A stretch of 54,386 nt of DNA from Gammaproteobacteria bacterium (GCA_026981985.1 JALSHZ010000121.1:81168-135553), one strand, 5' to 3'. Shown: positions 31,656 to 41,167, counted from the first letter of the stretch. Notes: a model not told the origin generated them from the letters alone. Translations and numbers: made by a program.

Positions 31656-33397
31656 AGCTTGTTCAGTTCCTGTTCGGCGGCGTTGAGCGTTGCTTCGTCA
31701 AAGCCATAGACCGTGGCGGGATCGAGGCTGGCGGGGAGTTGCCGTAGCCGATGCTGTAGTGGCGTGAAGATGTGCTGTCGAGCCGATTCGAGTTGTGCGG
31801 CTTTGAGCTCTTCTTCGACCTTGGTCATGTAACGCCCGACGGCGCCTTCGGTCAGCATCGAGGTGAAGGCGAGCATGGCCGGTGCCAGCACCAGGTCGTT
31901 GAGGCCGATGCCGCCGGTCTTCAGTGCCAGCACCAGCGCGCCGACATCGGTGGTGACGCGGGCGGCGCGCAGGCTATTGAGCGTGGCGGGGTGTTGTTGC
32001 AGGTAGTGGTAGAGGTCTTCGGCGGCCGCTTCGATGTGTGGCTCGAAAGCCTGCTGGTGGGTGCTGATGCACTGCTCGATGAATGCATGAAGATCGTCGG
32101 ATTCCTGCTGTAGCTGCATCCACAGTTGCTGCCACCAGCTACGTAGCTCGACATCGTCATTGGCGGAACGGTCACCGATGCCCCGTTGCAGCGTAATCAG
32201 CAGGTCATTGAGCGTCTCGTTGAGCGTGTCGGCCTCGAAGTCGGGTTTGCGGCTGCCGTCTTCCTGGGGTGTTTCACGCTGCCACAGCTTGTTGATCAAT
32301 GTGCGCGCAGGCCATGAGATGGCGTTGCGCACCCGGCCGATTTGCCCCGCCAGTCCGGGCAGTTCCAGCAGTTCCATTAACCGGACTATGGCGCGTTGCA
32401 GCGTGTCGGAATAGTGTGGATCTCGCAGGTAATTCTGCTGATATCGCTTCTCGGCACGCCCGAATTCCTGGCCGAGCATGTTGTTCCAAACTTTGCCGGC
32501 GGCGATTTCGCGGCGTACCGGAGCGGTCCAGTCGAGCCAATGGGTCTGCAGAAAAGTCCTGACCTTGCGGCTATCGGGCAGTTTGCGTTGCTCCGGCAGC
32601 AAGCGCTGGGAAAGGCGAAGCAGCGCCCGGCCAGACTCACTTTCACGCATGCGTTGCAGATCCGGGTCGCTCTCGTAGGGGAGGGCGATGATGCCGCCGT
32701 GTTCGATATTTTCTTGATGCAGTTTGGCCGACATCGCATCGGCAATCTGTACTGAGCTGTCGGGGTTTGCCTTGTTGATGCAGATCGCCAGCGGGTGCGG
32801 TGCCTGGTTGATGAGCCGTAGCGTTTCCCAGACAGACTGGTCGGCGTACTTCTCCTTGCTGACGACCAACACGATCAGGTCGGCCATGGCGCAGAGCTTT
32901 GGTACGCCAAAACGATAGCTGCGTGAACTCACGGAGTCGAAGTCGGGCGTATCCCAGAACATCGCTGGCGAAACGATGGCATCGCGGGTTTCGATTTCAG
33001 TGATGGTGTACTCGTGAAGATTTTCTGCACTGAGCTGGTCGAGCGGAACACGGGAAAGCCCAGGTAGCAGCTCGTCAACAATATTGGTTAGTGTTGCGGA
33101 TACTGTGTTGGTGCAAAATCCCTGGGCATGACGGGTAAAGCCCGCCAGCGCATTGGATTTTGCGGCCTCGGTGCCAAGCAGGATATTGACGATCGTGCTT
33201 TTGCCGGCCTGCGTTGGGCCGATGACGACGATCTGGGGAATCAGTTCAGGATGTTGATTGATGACATCGAAGTAACGCAGGATCGCGTTGGCATAGACGA
33301 GCGAGGGGTCCTCGTTCTCATCCCCCCTGATGCGGATCTGGCGTTCCTGCAGTGCCGCCAGAAATGCCCTGAGTTTGTCCGTTGTGTTGGCTTGCAT
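31652..33397 (-). CDS. Dynamin-like GTPase (first of pair)
   Basis: A 581-residue GTPase: G1 GPTQAGKST (60-68), G3 DTPD (149-152), and G4 as NKAN (208-211), where NKxD is canonical. The long helical C-terminal part (coiled-coil stalk) contains a mildly hydrophobic segment (about 475-510, VGALVLALKTGGIGLNDLVLAPAMLAF) that may dip into the membrane, as in dynamin-like proteins. It is the first gene of a leftward two-gene unit with the GTPase at 30009-31655. Such pairs may act together in membrane fusion, fission or stress repair; no partner gene here tells which. Confidence 0.8.
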   Translation of the reverse strand: MQANTTDKLRAFLAALQERQIRIRGDENEDPSLVYANAILRYFDVINQHPELIPQIVVIGPTQAGKSTIVNILLGTEAAKSNALAGFTRHAQGFCTNTVSATLTNIVDELLPGLSRVPLDQLSAENLHEYTITEIETRDAIVSPAMFWDTPDFDSVSSRSYRFGVPKLCAMADLIVLVVSKEKYADQSVWETLRLINQAPHPLAICINKANPDSSVQIADAMSAKLHQENIEHGGIIALPYESDPDLQRMRESESGRALLRLSQRLLPEQRKLPDSRKVRTFLQTHWLDWTAPVRREIAAGKVWNNMLGQEFGRAEKRYQQNYLRDPHYSDTLQRAIVRLMELLELPGLAGQIGRVRNAISWPARTLINKLWQRETPQEDGSRKPDFEADTLNETLNDLLITLQRGIGDRSANDDVELRSWWQQLWMQLQQESDDLHAFIEQCISTHQQAFEPHIEAAAEDLYHYLQQHPATLNSLRAARVTTDVGALVLALKTGGIGLNDLVLAPAMLAFTSMLTEGAVGRYMTKVEEELKAAQLESARQHIFTPLQHRLRQLPASLDPATVYGFDEATLNAAEQELNKL

Positions 33398-33484
33398 CCG
33401 CTAAACATAATTCAGCCGGCGGGGGGTTACAATCGTGGCGTCGTCGATGCGAAACCAATCGGGGCAGACGGGAACAGCTACAAG

Positions 33485-34915
33485 CTATGGTTGGTGACGT
33501 TTGTGGCGAAGCTGGCGCAGCCCGAGCAGCGTGATGAGTAACGCAGCACCGGTGCTGCCACCACTGCTATCGGTTGCCGGATTGCTGTTGTCGATGACGC
33601 TGACGCTGATGGTTGCGCTGCTGGTGCTTTTGCCATCGCTGGATGTGACGCGATAGTCCAGGGTGTCGGTGCCGGTGAAGTTCGCGGCGGGCAGATAGCG
33701 AATCTGGTTGTTGTCGAGCAGTGTTGTGCTGCCGTTGGCTGGAGGCGTTACGATCGTAATGCTGTCTTCCGTGCTGACGCCAATGTCGTTGGCCAGTGGT
33801 GTGATGTCGATGGCGGTATTGGCTGTGGTTGAGAGTGTGTCATCAACTGCCTGTAGCGTAACCCGTTCATCTAGCTCGTCCGTACGCAAGGTGACGTCGT
33901 AGCTGCAATCACCGACACCATCCGCTACCGGGTCGAAGAACTCCATCACCAGTACGGTGCCATAGTTGAACTGGCCGCCAAAAGGTTCATAGACGTTGGC
34001 GTCATCGCGGCTGGAGCTGCGAACGTAGAGCCCCATGAAGCCTTCACTGGCGCTGCTGCCGTGATTATTGTCGAATCCGGGAAAGCCATCGGGGTGGTCT
34101 TTGCTAGGGAGGCTGCGGTCTTGTAACAGCACCGACTCGCGATGGCCCCAGTTCGCGCTGGCGTCGTCGTAGATGAAGCTGTAGATGGAGCGCTCGACTG
34201 GCATTGGGATTGGCGCGGTGCTGGCATAGTAGGCGAGATTTTCCGAACGGGTGATAAATTCGTGGCATCCGCGTTTGTCGCCGAAGTCGTCACCTAAATA
34301 GTGGGGGCTACCATCGCTGTGGACAGGTTCCCAAGGGGTTGGAGCCTCAAGCTTCCGATCGGTTTGGGATGGATCGTTGGGATAGTTGATATCGTTTTTG
34401 TGACGGCTACCGATGACCGGATCCCGCTCAAGCCGAAACGATGGTGTGCCATCGTGGTAGTGGCCTCGCAGGTCGTAATCGTGAAGGATGTCGCCATAGG
34501 CGTGAGCGATGGCGTCGATATTGGCTTCCACCCCGGCCAGTGGCAGGCCGATGACGCCAGGCATCATGTTGGCGCGTGCGGTACGCTCGGCATTGACCAG
34601 ATAGAGCGCCTTGGCATCATCCGACATCTTGTCCCAGTTTTGTTGCGAGGGGAGGTCGAGAATTCCCAGTGCTCCAGGGGTTAACCCTAGCTGTTTCTCT
34701 TCTTCCCGGCGGGCGCGATTGAATGCCAGTTCAATATCGCTGACGCCGCCAAAGCGGGCGTCATAGGTGTCAGTCTCTGAAGCGTATTCGCCGCCGCTGT
34801 CGACCCAATTGATGTCCTTGGTGATGTTCGGTGGTGAGGCGGCCAGCAGCAACGAAGGTGCCGCCACGATGATGGCTAAAAGTAGTGATAACGCAGTGTG
34901 ACTCAGTCTTTCCAT
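33485..34915 (-). CDS. Exported CAP-like protein with Ig-like domain and GlyGly-CTERM tail
   Basis: A 476-residue protein. ATG 34915 has an excellent ribosome-binding site (GAGGAG) and gives a signal peptide. The first ~300 residues look like a CAP/SCP-type secreted domain: ALYLVNAERTARANMMPG, ENLAYYA, and ANWGHRESVL with its His and Glu. Next is a cadherin/Ig-like repeat (VDDTLSTTANTAIDITPLANDIG...YLPAANFTGTDTLDYRV). The C-terminus has Ser/Gly-rich SSGGSTGAALLITLLGLRQL and a basic end, the GlyGly-CTERM signal processed by rhombosortase. It is therefore probably sorted through the type II secretion pathway to the surface. Confidence 0.82.
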   Translation of the reverse strand: MERLSHTALSLLLAIIVAAPSLLLAASPPNITKDINWVDSGGEYASETDTYDARFGGVSDIELAFNRARREEEKQLGLTPGALGILDLPSQQNWDKMSDDAKALYLVNAERTARANMMPGVIGLPLAGVEANIDAIAHAYGDILHDYDLRGHYHDGTPSFRLERDPVIGSRHKNDINYPNDPSQTDRKLEAPTPWEPVHSDGSPHYLGDDFGDKRGCHEFITRSENLAYYASTAPIPMPVERSIYSFIYDDASANWGHRESVLLQDRSLPSKDHPDGFPGFDNNHGSSASEGFMGLYVRSSSRDDANVYEPFGGQFNYGTVLVMEFFDPVADGVGDCSYDVTLRTDELDERVTLQAVDDTLSTTANTAIDITPLANDIGVSTEDSITIVTPPANGSTTLLDNNQIRYLPAANFTGTDTLDYRVTSSDGKSTSSATISVSVIDNSNPATDSSGGSTGAALLITLLGLRQLRHKRHQP

Positions 34916-35279
34916 GGTTGCTCCTCGGGGCTTCGTCCACTGGCGCTTACGCGGCAAACGGTGGGACGGATGTTTTTTCGCTGGATTATAGCCGTCGTAC
35001 AGGCCGCTGGTTGAGGCTGCTGGTCACATTGGAATTGTCCTGATGTATTCGCGTCATTTTGTGGTTGAACTGCAACGTTGGAGTGCAGAACGGGGGGGTG
35101 GTTGCAAGAAAATGTGTTCTTTTCACCACTTTGCTTGACAGTTGGGGCAGAAATCCGACTGAAACTGGGGTAGAATCGGCGGCCTTCCGAACCAGCGCAT
35201 GTTTCGGCACGGGGTTCACACTGAAAGCCGGCAAGAATGGTTCACTCTCAACTGCATTAGCTTGTGAGAATATACTGAT
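34916..35279. other. 364-bp divergent intergenic region
   Basis: The region lies between the CAP-like gene and the SLC13-type gene and must hold promoters for both. A TTGACA (about 35136-35141) and TAGAAT (about 35172-35177) are visible, but their 30-bp spacing is too long for one sigma-70 promoter. A TATACT directly before the SLC13 start is a further -10 candidate. No RNA gene or small protein was recognised. Confidence 0.35.
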
Positions 35280-37241
35280 ATGGCGACTAGCACTTCATCA
35301 AAGAAAGAAATCCAGAAAAAACTGGCTGTCGGGGCTATTTTCCTGATTGCGGCATTCGGTTTGTCGTTCGAAGTGCCATCGATCGAAATCGCCTGGGTTA
35401 GCGGTATCCTGCTGTTGACGATCTATTTGTTCGCGTTCGAAGTCGTTGAAGTAGACGTTGCCGCCATTACGATCATGGTGGTGCTTGGTTTATCCAGCTT
35501 GCTGGCGCCGTTCATGGGGTTGGAAAAGGGGTTGGTCGACAATACCCAGTTGTTCAACGGCTTCTCTAGTAATGCGGTCATGTCGATCATTGCTGTCATG
35601 ATCATCGGCGCCGGGCTCGACAAAACCGGCATCATGAGCAAGGTGGCAGCATTCATTCTCAAGGCAGGGGGCACTAGCGAGAAGCGCATCATCCCCATTA
35701 TCTCCAGCACCGTTGCCTTCATCTCGTCATTCATGCAGAACGTGGGCGCTGCTGCGCTGTTTCTGCCAGTGGTGTCGCGGATATCCGCCCGTTCCGGCCT
35801 GCCGATGTCACGCCTGCTGATGCCGATGGGCTTTTGCGCGATTCTCGGTGGCACCGTCACCATGGTTGGGTCATCGCCGCTGATCCTGCTGAACGATCTC
35901 ATTCTCACCTCCAACCAGGCGCTGCCGGCCGACAAGCAGATGGAAACCTGGGGGTTGTTTTCGGTGACACCGATCGGCGCGGTGCTGGTGCTCACCGGCA
36001 TTATCTATTTCGTGCTGGCTGGCAAGTTCGTCCTGCCTGCAACCAAGGCTGAAGATCTGACAGTGGGCGCCTCGTCGATGAGCTATTTCCATGACGTCTA
36101 CGGTGTCAGCTACGATGTTTTCGAGGTTTATGTGCCGCCTGAAAGCCCGTTGGTCGGTCATCACCTGGATGACGTGGAAACGGTCTACAAAATTCGCGTT
36201 ATCGCGGTGCAGGAGGGTGGCCGCGTCGCCATTGGCCGCGGCGCAATCGATCGCGATACCGGCATTCAGGCGGGGTCAGTGCTCGGCATCGTAACTTCCT
36301 CCGAGCATCTTGAGCAGTTTGTCGAGAAATTCGAGCTGGTGCGCCGCAACGATCTGGAAGCCTTTGCCGAACAGTTGTCGTCTGCACGTGCGGGTATTGC
36401 TGAAGTGGTTATTCCTCCCGGGTCCAGCCTTGTTGGGAAGAGTGCCCGGGATGTCTGGCTGCGCAAGCGCTATGGCATTGCGATGATCGCACTGCACCGC
36501 GATGGCGAAACCCTGCGCGAGGGTGACGATATCCGCAGCATCCCGTTTCAGGCTGGCGATACGCTGGTGGTGCATACCACCTGGGATTCGTTGGCGAGAT
36601 TAGAGAAGGATCGCGATTTCGTCGTCGTTACCACCGAGTTCCCGCATGAAGAGCTGCGGCCACAGAAAGTGGGCTGGGCGGCGCTGTTTTTCAGCATCGC
36701 GTTGTTCATGGTGCTGTTTACCGATATTCGCTTGTCGATCGCCTTGCTCACAGGCGCCATTGGCATGGTGTTGAGTGGCGTGTTGCGCATCGACGAAGCT
36801 TATGAGGCGGTGTCATGGAAAACGGTCTTCCTGCTCGCAAGCCTGATTCCCTTGGGTCTGGCGGTGGAGACTTCCGGCACGGCCAAGTGGATCGCCGATG
36901 CGGTGCTGAGCGTTGTCGGGGGTGCGCCCATTTGGGTTATTCAGGCGGTTATCGCCGCGTTGGCAACCTTCTTCACGCTGGTCATGTCGAATGTGGGCGC
37001 GACGGTGCTGCTGGTGCCGCTGGCGGTCAATATCGCCGTTGGCATTGGGGCGAACCCGGCGGTATTCGCATTGACCGTTGCGTTGGCGACGTCGAACTCG
37101 TTCCTGATTCCCACCCACCAGGTCAATGCGCTGATCATGGGGCCGGCTGGTTACAAGGTGCCCGACTTCATGCGCGCGGGTGGCATCATGACCCTGCTGT
37201 TCCTCATCGTACTGATTCCGATGATGAACTTGATTTTCTAA
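35280..37241 (+). CDS. SLC13-family permease with TrkA-C (RCK-C) domains
   Basis: A 653-residue inner-membrane transporter in the divalent-anion/Na+ symporter superfamily. The two membrane halves carry family motifs: FNGFSSNAVMSIIAVMIIGAGL, MQNVGAAALFLPVV, and the C-terminal counterparts MSNVGATVLLVPLAVN and TSNSFLIPTHQVNALIMGP. Two TrkA-C-like regulatory domains (about 275-440; VYVPPESPLVGHHL and VVIPPGSSLVGKSARDV) interrupt the halves. Proteins of this form transport sulfate, di- or tricarboxylates, or other oxyanions. A SulP-type gene follows 41 bp downstream, suggesting a shared anion role. The ribosome-binding site is weak. Confidence 0.85.
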   Translation: MATSTSSKKEIQKKLAVGAIFLIAAFGLSFEVPSIEIAWVSGILLLTIYLFAFEVVEVDVAAITIMVVLGLSSLLAPFMGLEKGLVDNTQLFNGFSSNAVMSIIAVMIIGAGLDKTGIMSKVAAFILKAGGTSEKRIIPIISSTVAFISSFMQNVGAAALFLPVVSRISARSGLPMSRLLMPMGFCAILGGTVTMVGSSPLILLNDLILTSNQALPADKQMETWGLFSVTPIGAVLVLTGIIYFVLAGKFVLPATKAEDLTVGASSMSYFHDVYGVSYDVFEVYVPPESPLVGHHLDDVETVYKIRVIAVQEGGRVAIGRGAIDRDTGIQAGSVLGIVTSSEHLEQFVEKFELVRRNDLEAFAEQLSSARAGIAEVVIPPGSSLVGKSARDVWLRKRYGIAMIALHRDGETLREGDDIRSIPFQAGDTLVVHTTWDSLARLEKDRDFVVVTTEFPHEELRPQKVGWAALFFSIALFMVLFTDIRLSIALLTGAIGMVLSGVLRIDEAYEAVSWKTVFLLASLIPLGLAVETSGTAKWIADAVLSVVGGAPIWVIQAVIAALATFFTLVMSNVGATVLLVPLAVNIAVGIGANPAVFALTVALATSNSFLIPTHQVNALIMGPAGYKVPDFMRAGGIMTLLFLIVLIPMMNLIF

Positions 37242-37282
37242 TCGCGCCTGTTCCATTTCGAAAATGACGGGTATGGCCTGAC

Positions 37283-39031
37283 GTGGATAAGTCGTTCCTC
37301 CAGCTGTTTTTTCCCTTCCTGCGCTGGCTGCCGATGGTCAATCGGACAACGATACGCGCCGATTTGATTGCCGGTTTTACTGGTGCTGTCATCGTGCTTC
37401 CGCAAGGTGTCGCCTTTGCCACGATTGCCGGCTTGCCGCCGGAATATGGCCTCTACACCGCGATGGTGACGCCAATTGTGGCCGCGTTGTTCGGTTCGTC
37501 ATTGCACCTCATTTCAGGCCCGACGACCGCGATTTCTATCGTTATTTTCTCCGCCGTCAGCCATCATGCCGTACCGGGTACGCCGGAGTTCGTGACAATG
37601 GCGCTGACCATTACGTTTTTGGCGGGCCTCTATCAACTCGCGTTTGGTCTTGCCCGTCTGGGTGCGTTGGTTAATTTCGTTTCCCACACCGTCGTGGTGG
37701 GTTTTACCGCAGGTGCGGCAATACTGATTGCGACCAGCCAGATGAAGCATGTATTCGGCGTTGAGGTGCCACGGGGCGAATCGTTTATCCATACCTGGAT
37801 GACGCTGTACAGCCATCTGCCGGATATCAACTACTATGTCCTGTTAGTCGCGGCAGTGACCTTGCTGACGGCGCTGCTGGTCAAACGCTTCGTACCGGTA
37901 ATCCCCAACCTGCTCGCTGGCCTGATCATGGGCAGCGTGGTGGCGTTGCTGCTCGATGGCGAGTCACATGGTGTTGCGTTGGTAGGAGAGATCCCGCGTC
38001 ACCTTCCGCCCTTGTCCAGCCCTGACTTCTCCTTCACATCCTTGAAGCTGTTGGCACCGGAGGCCTTTGCCGTCGCGCTGCTGGGTTTGATCGAAGCGGT
38101 ATCGATCAGTCGCGCCATTGCTGCAAAATCGCATCAACGCATCGATGGCAATCAGGAGTTCATCGGCCAGGGAATGTCGAATATCGTTGGCAGCTTCTTT
38201 TCCAGTTATGCGGGCTCAGGTTCCTTTACCCGTTCCGGCATCAACTATTCAGCGGGTGCCAAAACACCGATGTCGGCGATATTCGCGGCGGTCTTCCTGG
38301 CGCTGATCGTGTTGCTGATCGCGCCGCTGACGGCTTACCTGCCGATAGCGGCCATGGGCGGCGTGATTCTGCTGGTCGCCTACAATCTTATCGACCTTCA
38401 CCACATCAAACAGATACTGACGATCAGCAAGTCCGAGACCGCGGTGTTGCTGACGACGTTCTTTGCCACCCTGTTTCTGGAGCTGGAGTTCGCGATTTAT
38501 TTGGGCGTATTGCTATCCTTGGTTCTGTTCCTCAACCGCACCTCCACGCCTGACATCGTTGAACTTGGACCCGATGTCGACCCTGTGGGCGGCAAGCGCC
38601 AACTGGCCAATCTCGATGAAAAACCGCTGGCGCAGTGCCCGCAGCTGAAGATCATCCGCGTCGACATGTCGATCTATTTCGGTTCCGCGAATCATATTCA
38701 GAACAAGCTCCATGAGATCAGTGACAAGGATGGCTATCACCACATCCTCATCATCTGTACCGGCGTCAATTTCATCGACATGAGTGGCGCGGAAATGCTG
38801 ATGCAAGAGGCTCAGCGTCTGGAAGAGCTGGGCGGTGGGCTGTATTTTGCCGAGATCAAACCGCGGGTCTACGATTTCATCAGCCGGGTGCATTTTATTC
38901 GCAAAATCGGTAATGACCATTTCTTCGATGAAAAGAAGGCAGCTATCCATGAAATTATCAAACAGCTGGATATCGAACGTTGCCGTAGCTGCAAGGTCAG
39001 AGTTTTCAAGGAGTGCGCAGACATTCGCTAA
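37283..39031 (+). CDS. SulP/SLC26 anion transporter with STAS domain
   Basis: A 582-residue inner-membrane transporter for sulfate, bicarbonate or other anions. GTG 37283 is the only good start, because an in-frame stop lies a few codons upstream. SulP signatures are IAGFTGAVIVLPQGVAFATIAGLPPEYGLY (about 29-58), ISGPTTAIS, and NIVGSFFSSYAGSGSFTRSGIN. The C-terminal STAS domain (about 450-560) contains GVNFIDMSGAEMLM. The extreme C-terminus has a Cys cluster (CRSCKVRVFKEC), unusual for the family and possibly metal- or redox-related. It probably forms an operon with the SLC13-type permease. Confidence 0.92.
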   Translation: MDKSFLQLFFPFLRWLPMVNRTTIRADLIAGFTGAVIVLPQGVAFATIAGLPPEYGLYTAMVTPIVAALFGSSLHLISGPTTAISIVIFSAVSHHAVPGTPEFVTMALTITFLAGLYQLAFGLARLGALVNFVSHTVVVGFTAGAAILIATSQMKHVFGVEVPRGESFIHTWMTLYSHLPDINYYVLLVAAVTLLTALLVKRFVPVIPNLLAGLIMGSVVALLLDGESHGVALVGEIPRHLPPLSSPDFSFTSLKLLAPEAFAVALLGLIEAVSISRAIAAKSHQRIDGNQEFIGQGMSNIVGSFFSSYAGSGSFTRSGINYSAGAKTPMSAIFAAVFLALIVLLIAPLTAYLPIAAMGGVILLVAYNLIDLHHIKQILTISKSETAVLLTTFFATLFLELEFAIYLGVLLSLVLFLNRTSTPDIVELGPDVDPVGGKRQLANLDEKPLAQCPQLKIIRVDMSIYFGSANHIQNKLHEISDKDGYHHILIICTGVNFIDMSGAEMLMQEAQRLEELGGGLYFAEIKPRVYDFISRVHFIRKIGNDHFFDEKKAAIHEIIKQLDIERCRSCKVRVFKECADIR

Positions 39032-39095
39032 GTGCTGGAAAAAAGCGCTGTAAACAGGCATCCTCGCATCAACTCATCACACTTGGGGGCTTGCC

Positions 39096-39293
39096 ATGTC
39101 ATCTGATATCGATCTTTCCTGGCTGGATGAGCTGGAGCTGTCTGGCCCGGCTGCCAATTTCGCCCGCTTTTGCAAGGAAGAGCTGCAACGTCGTAGTAAC
39201 TCGGACATCGACTTCGATCCCGAGATCTACACCGAAGCTGTCAGGCTGGTATTGCGCAAGCTAGGTGGTCTGGAGCTGGAGGGCATGCAGTGA
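39096..39293 (+). CDS. Small hypothetical protein, 65 residues
   Basis: An acidic, helical small protein (MSSDIDLSWLDELELSG; FARFCKEELQRRS; FDPEIYTEAVRLVLRKLGG) with no signal peptide or membrane segment. Its stop overlaps the ATPase start by 4 bp (ATGA), so the two are translationally coupled and probably interact. I do not recognise the family. The fragment 'FDPEIYTEAVRLVLRKLGGLE' contains one predicted amphipathic helix that could dock to a coiled coil. Confidence 0.7.
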   Translation: MSSDIDLSWLDELELSGPAANFARFCKEELQRRSNSDIDFDPEIYTEAVRLVLRKLGGLELEGMQ

Positions 39294-41167
39294 TCATCAC
39301 CCGCATCCAGTCGGAAGACTTCCTCAAATACCGCAAGCTCGATATCCGCGACCTCCCGGAAAAGGGACTGATCACCGTCGGTGGTGCCAATGAATCGGGC
39401 AAGACCAGTATCGGTGAAACCCTCTGTTTTGGCCTGTTCGGGCGCACTTTCACGCTGGACCTGATCGATCCTCGCAAGCTGATTCGCTGGGGCGCGGCGC
39501 GCTGTTCCGTTACGGTTGAATTCAAGGGCCGTGATGGCAAGTTGTATGAAGTCACCCGTTACCTCGATGACGAAGGCGGCTACGGCGCACGCCTGCTCCA
39601 GGCTGATGAAGGCATCGTACTCGCCAAGGGCCCGGACGATGTCGACAAGCGGCTGCGGGAGCTCAACGGCTTCGGCTACGATGAGTTCATCGAATCCTTC
39701 TATCTCGCGCAGCGTGAACTCACCACGCCGCACCCGCATAGCCATACCATCAAGGTCATGGCAGGTATTGCGCCCCTCACTGAAGTTGCCGAAAGCCTGA
39801 CCAAGGCAAGCGAGAAGGAAGAGAATATCGTCGAGTCCACCGGCAAGGATTTCCAGGATGTCGCCAAGCGCTATCACGACCTCGAAATCAACGAAAAGTG
39901 GAAACCGGCGCTGGTAAAAAGCCGTAAAAAGTTCGACGAAGCGCGCAAGCAGAAAGCCAGTGCGCTGTCAGATCTCGACGTGGGTGCGTCACTCTATGAG
40001 GAGACGGCTCCCGTCGTCTGGAAATCGCAGCGCATGAGCAAGCTGCTGTTCGCATTGTCGATAGTTGCCTTCACCGCGGCAGCACTGTTTTGGGTTGTCT
40101 GGGCAACCCTTAACCTGATGCCCGACTCCCCCCAAGGCCGGGCGCTGGCCGATTGGCTGCAAGCCTTTTTCCCAACCTGGCGCGATCAGCTGCAACCGCT
40201 GCTTCAGCCGCTGGCATGGCTCTCTACTGCCGTGTTTGGTCTGTCTCTGCTGGGTGTCTGGTTGATGAATCGTAAGGCCGAGCGTTTCCGTGCCCAGGCT
40301 GTGCTCGTTGCTGACGATTTGAAGAAAGCCGCCCTGGAGCTGGCGGCGACGATTCCGGCGACGCCCAAGATCATTGCACGCTTCTTTCGCAAGAAGGGTG
40401 TTGAGCCCGTCGAGCACGACTACCATGCCTTGTTGCAGGAAATCGGCGCTGTCCAGCAGGCAGTGCGCGGCCTCAGCGCAAAACCTGAACAGCTGCGCGA
40501 TGTCACCGACCGCATCGACGTGGAGATTGCCCAGCAGACTCAGGAAATCGAACAGCGTCTCGATGTGCTCGACAAAGAGATCAAGCACGAAAACAAGCGC
40601 CTCGCGCATGCGGATGGCCTCAAAACCATCCAAGCCAACCTCAACCGCAAGCTGAAGGACCATCAGCGCCGCATCAAGGTCAATGACACCGCGGTCAGTC
40701 TGTTAGACGCCGCCTCGCATCATCTCTCACACCGTTTCAATCGCGAGGTACTGCTGCTCGCTGGCGAAGCCTTGCCGGTATTTACTCAAGGGCGCTACAA
40801 ACACCTGAAAATCGATGAAAACCTCGATGTCCGCGTCTTCTCCAACGACAAGCGCGACTTCATGGACTTCGACGAAACCTCCAGCGGTACCCAGCGGCAA
40901 ATCATGCTTTCTCTACGCTTGGCAATGACCCAGGAGCTGATCAAAAATATCGAAGCTGGCCGCCAATTCATCTTCTTCGACGAACCCTTCGCCTTCTTCG
41001 ATCAAGAACGCATCCGCAACACGCTTGAACAACTGCCCAACATCAGCGCCGACATCGCCCAAATCTGGCTCGTCGCACAGGAATTCCCCGAAGGCACCGT
41101 CGCCGATTACCGCATCGATTGTCATCAGGTTACTGAAGAATTGATGACGGGGCGGGGGTCGGAATAA
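39290..41167 (+). CDS. Membrane-spanning SMC/Rad50-like ATPase
   Basis: A 625-residue ABC-type ATPase of the Rad50/SbcC/YhaN kind. Walker A is GANESGKTS (32-40), the Q-loop glutamine is near 141 (YLAQREL), the signature is SSGTQRQI (531-538) and Walker B FIFFDEP (560-566), with an FFDQER D-loop. Coiled coils run at about 170-225 and 380-465. In place of a hook or hinge there are two transmembrane helices (about 252-274 and 308-326) joined by about 35 residues. The head domains should lie in the cytoplasm with the coil anchored in the membrane. DNA, envelope or stress roles are all possible; no nuclease partner is adjacent, only the 65-residue protein. Confidence 0.82.
   Translation: MIITRIQSEDFLKYRKLDIRDLPEKGLITVGGANESGKTSIGETLCFGLFGRTFTLDLIDPRKLIRWGAARCSVTVEFKGRDGKLYEVTRYLDDEGGYGARLLQADEGIVLAKGPDDVDKRLRELNGFGYDEFIESFYLAQRELTTPHPHSHTIKVMAGIAPLTEVAESLTKASEKEENIVESTGKDFQDVAKRYHDLEINEKWKPALVKSRKKFDEARKQKASALSDLDVGASLYEETAPVVWKSQRMSKLLFALSIVAFTAAALFWVVWATLNLMPDSPQGRALADWLQAFFPTWRDQLQPLLQPLAWLSTAVFGLSLLGVWLMNRKAERFRAQAVLVADDLKKAALELAATIPATPKIIARFFRKKGVEPVEHDYHALLQEIGAVQQAVRGLSAKPEQLRDVTDRIDVEIAQQTQEIEQRLDVLDKEIKHENKRLAHADGLKTIQANLNRKLKDHQRRIKVNDTAVSLLDAASHHLSHRFNREVLLLAGEALPVFTQGRYKHLKIDENLDVRVFSNDKRDFMDFDETSSGTQRQIMLSLRLAMTQELIKNIEAGRQFIFFDEPFAFFDQERIRNTLEQLPNISADIAQIWLVAQEFPEGTVADYRIDCHQVTEELMTGRGSE

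Noticed and set aside
35136-35177. A sigma-70 promoter from TTGACA and TAGAAT
   Set aside because: The spacing is about 30 bp, not 16-18, so the two hexamers do not form one promoter.
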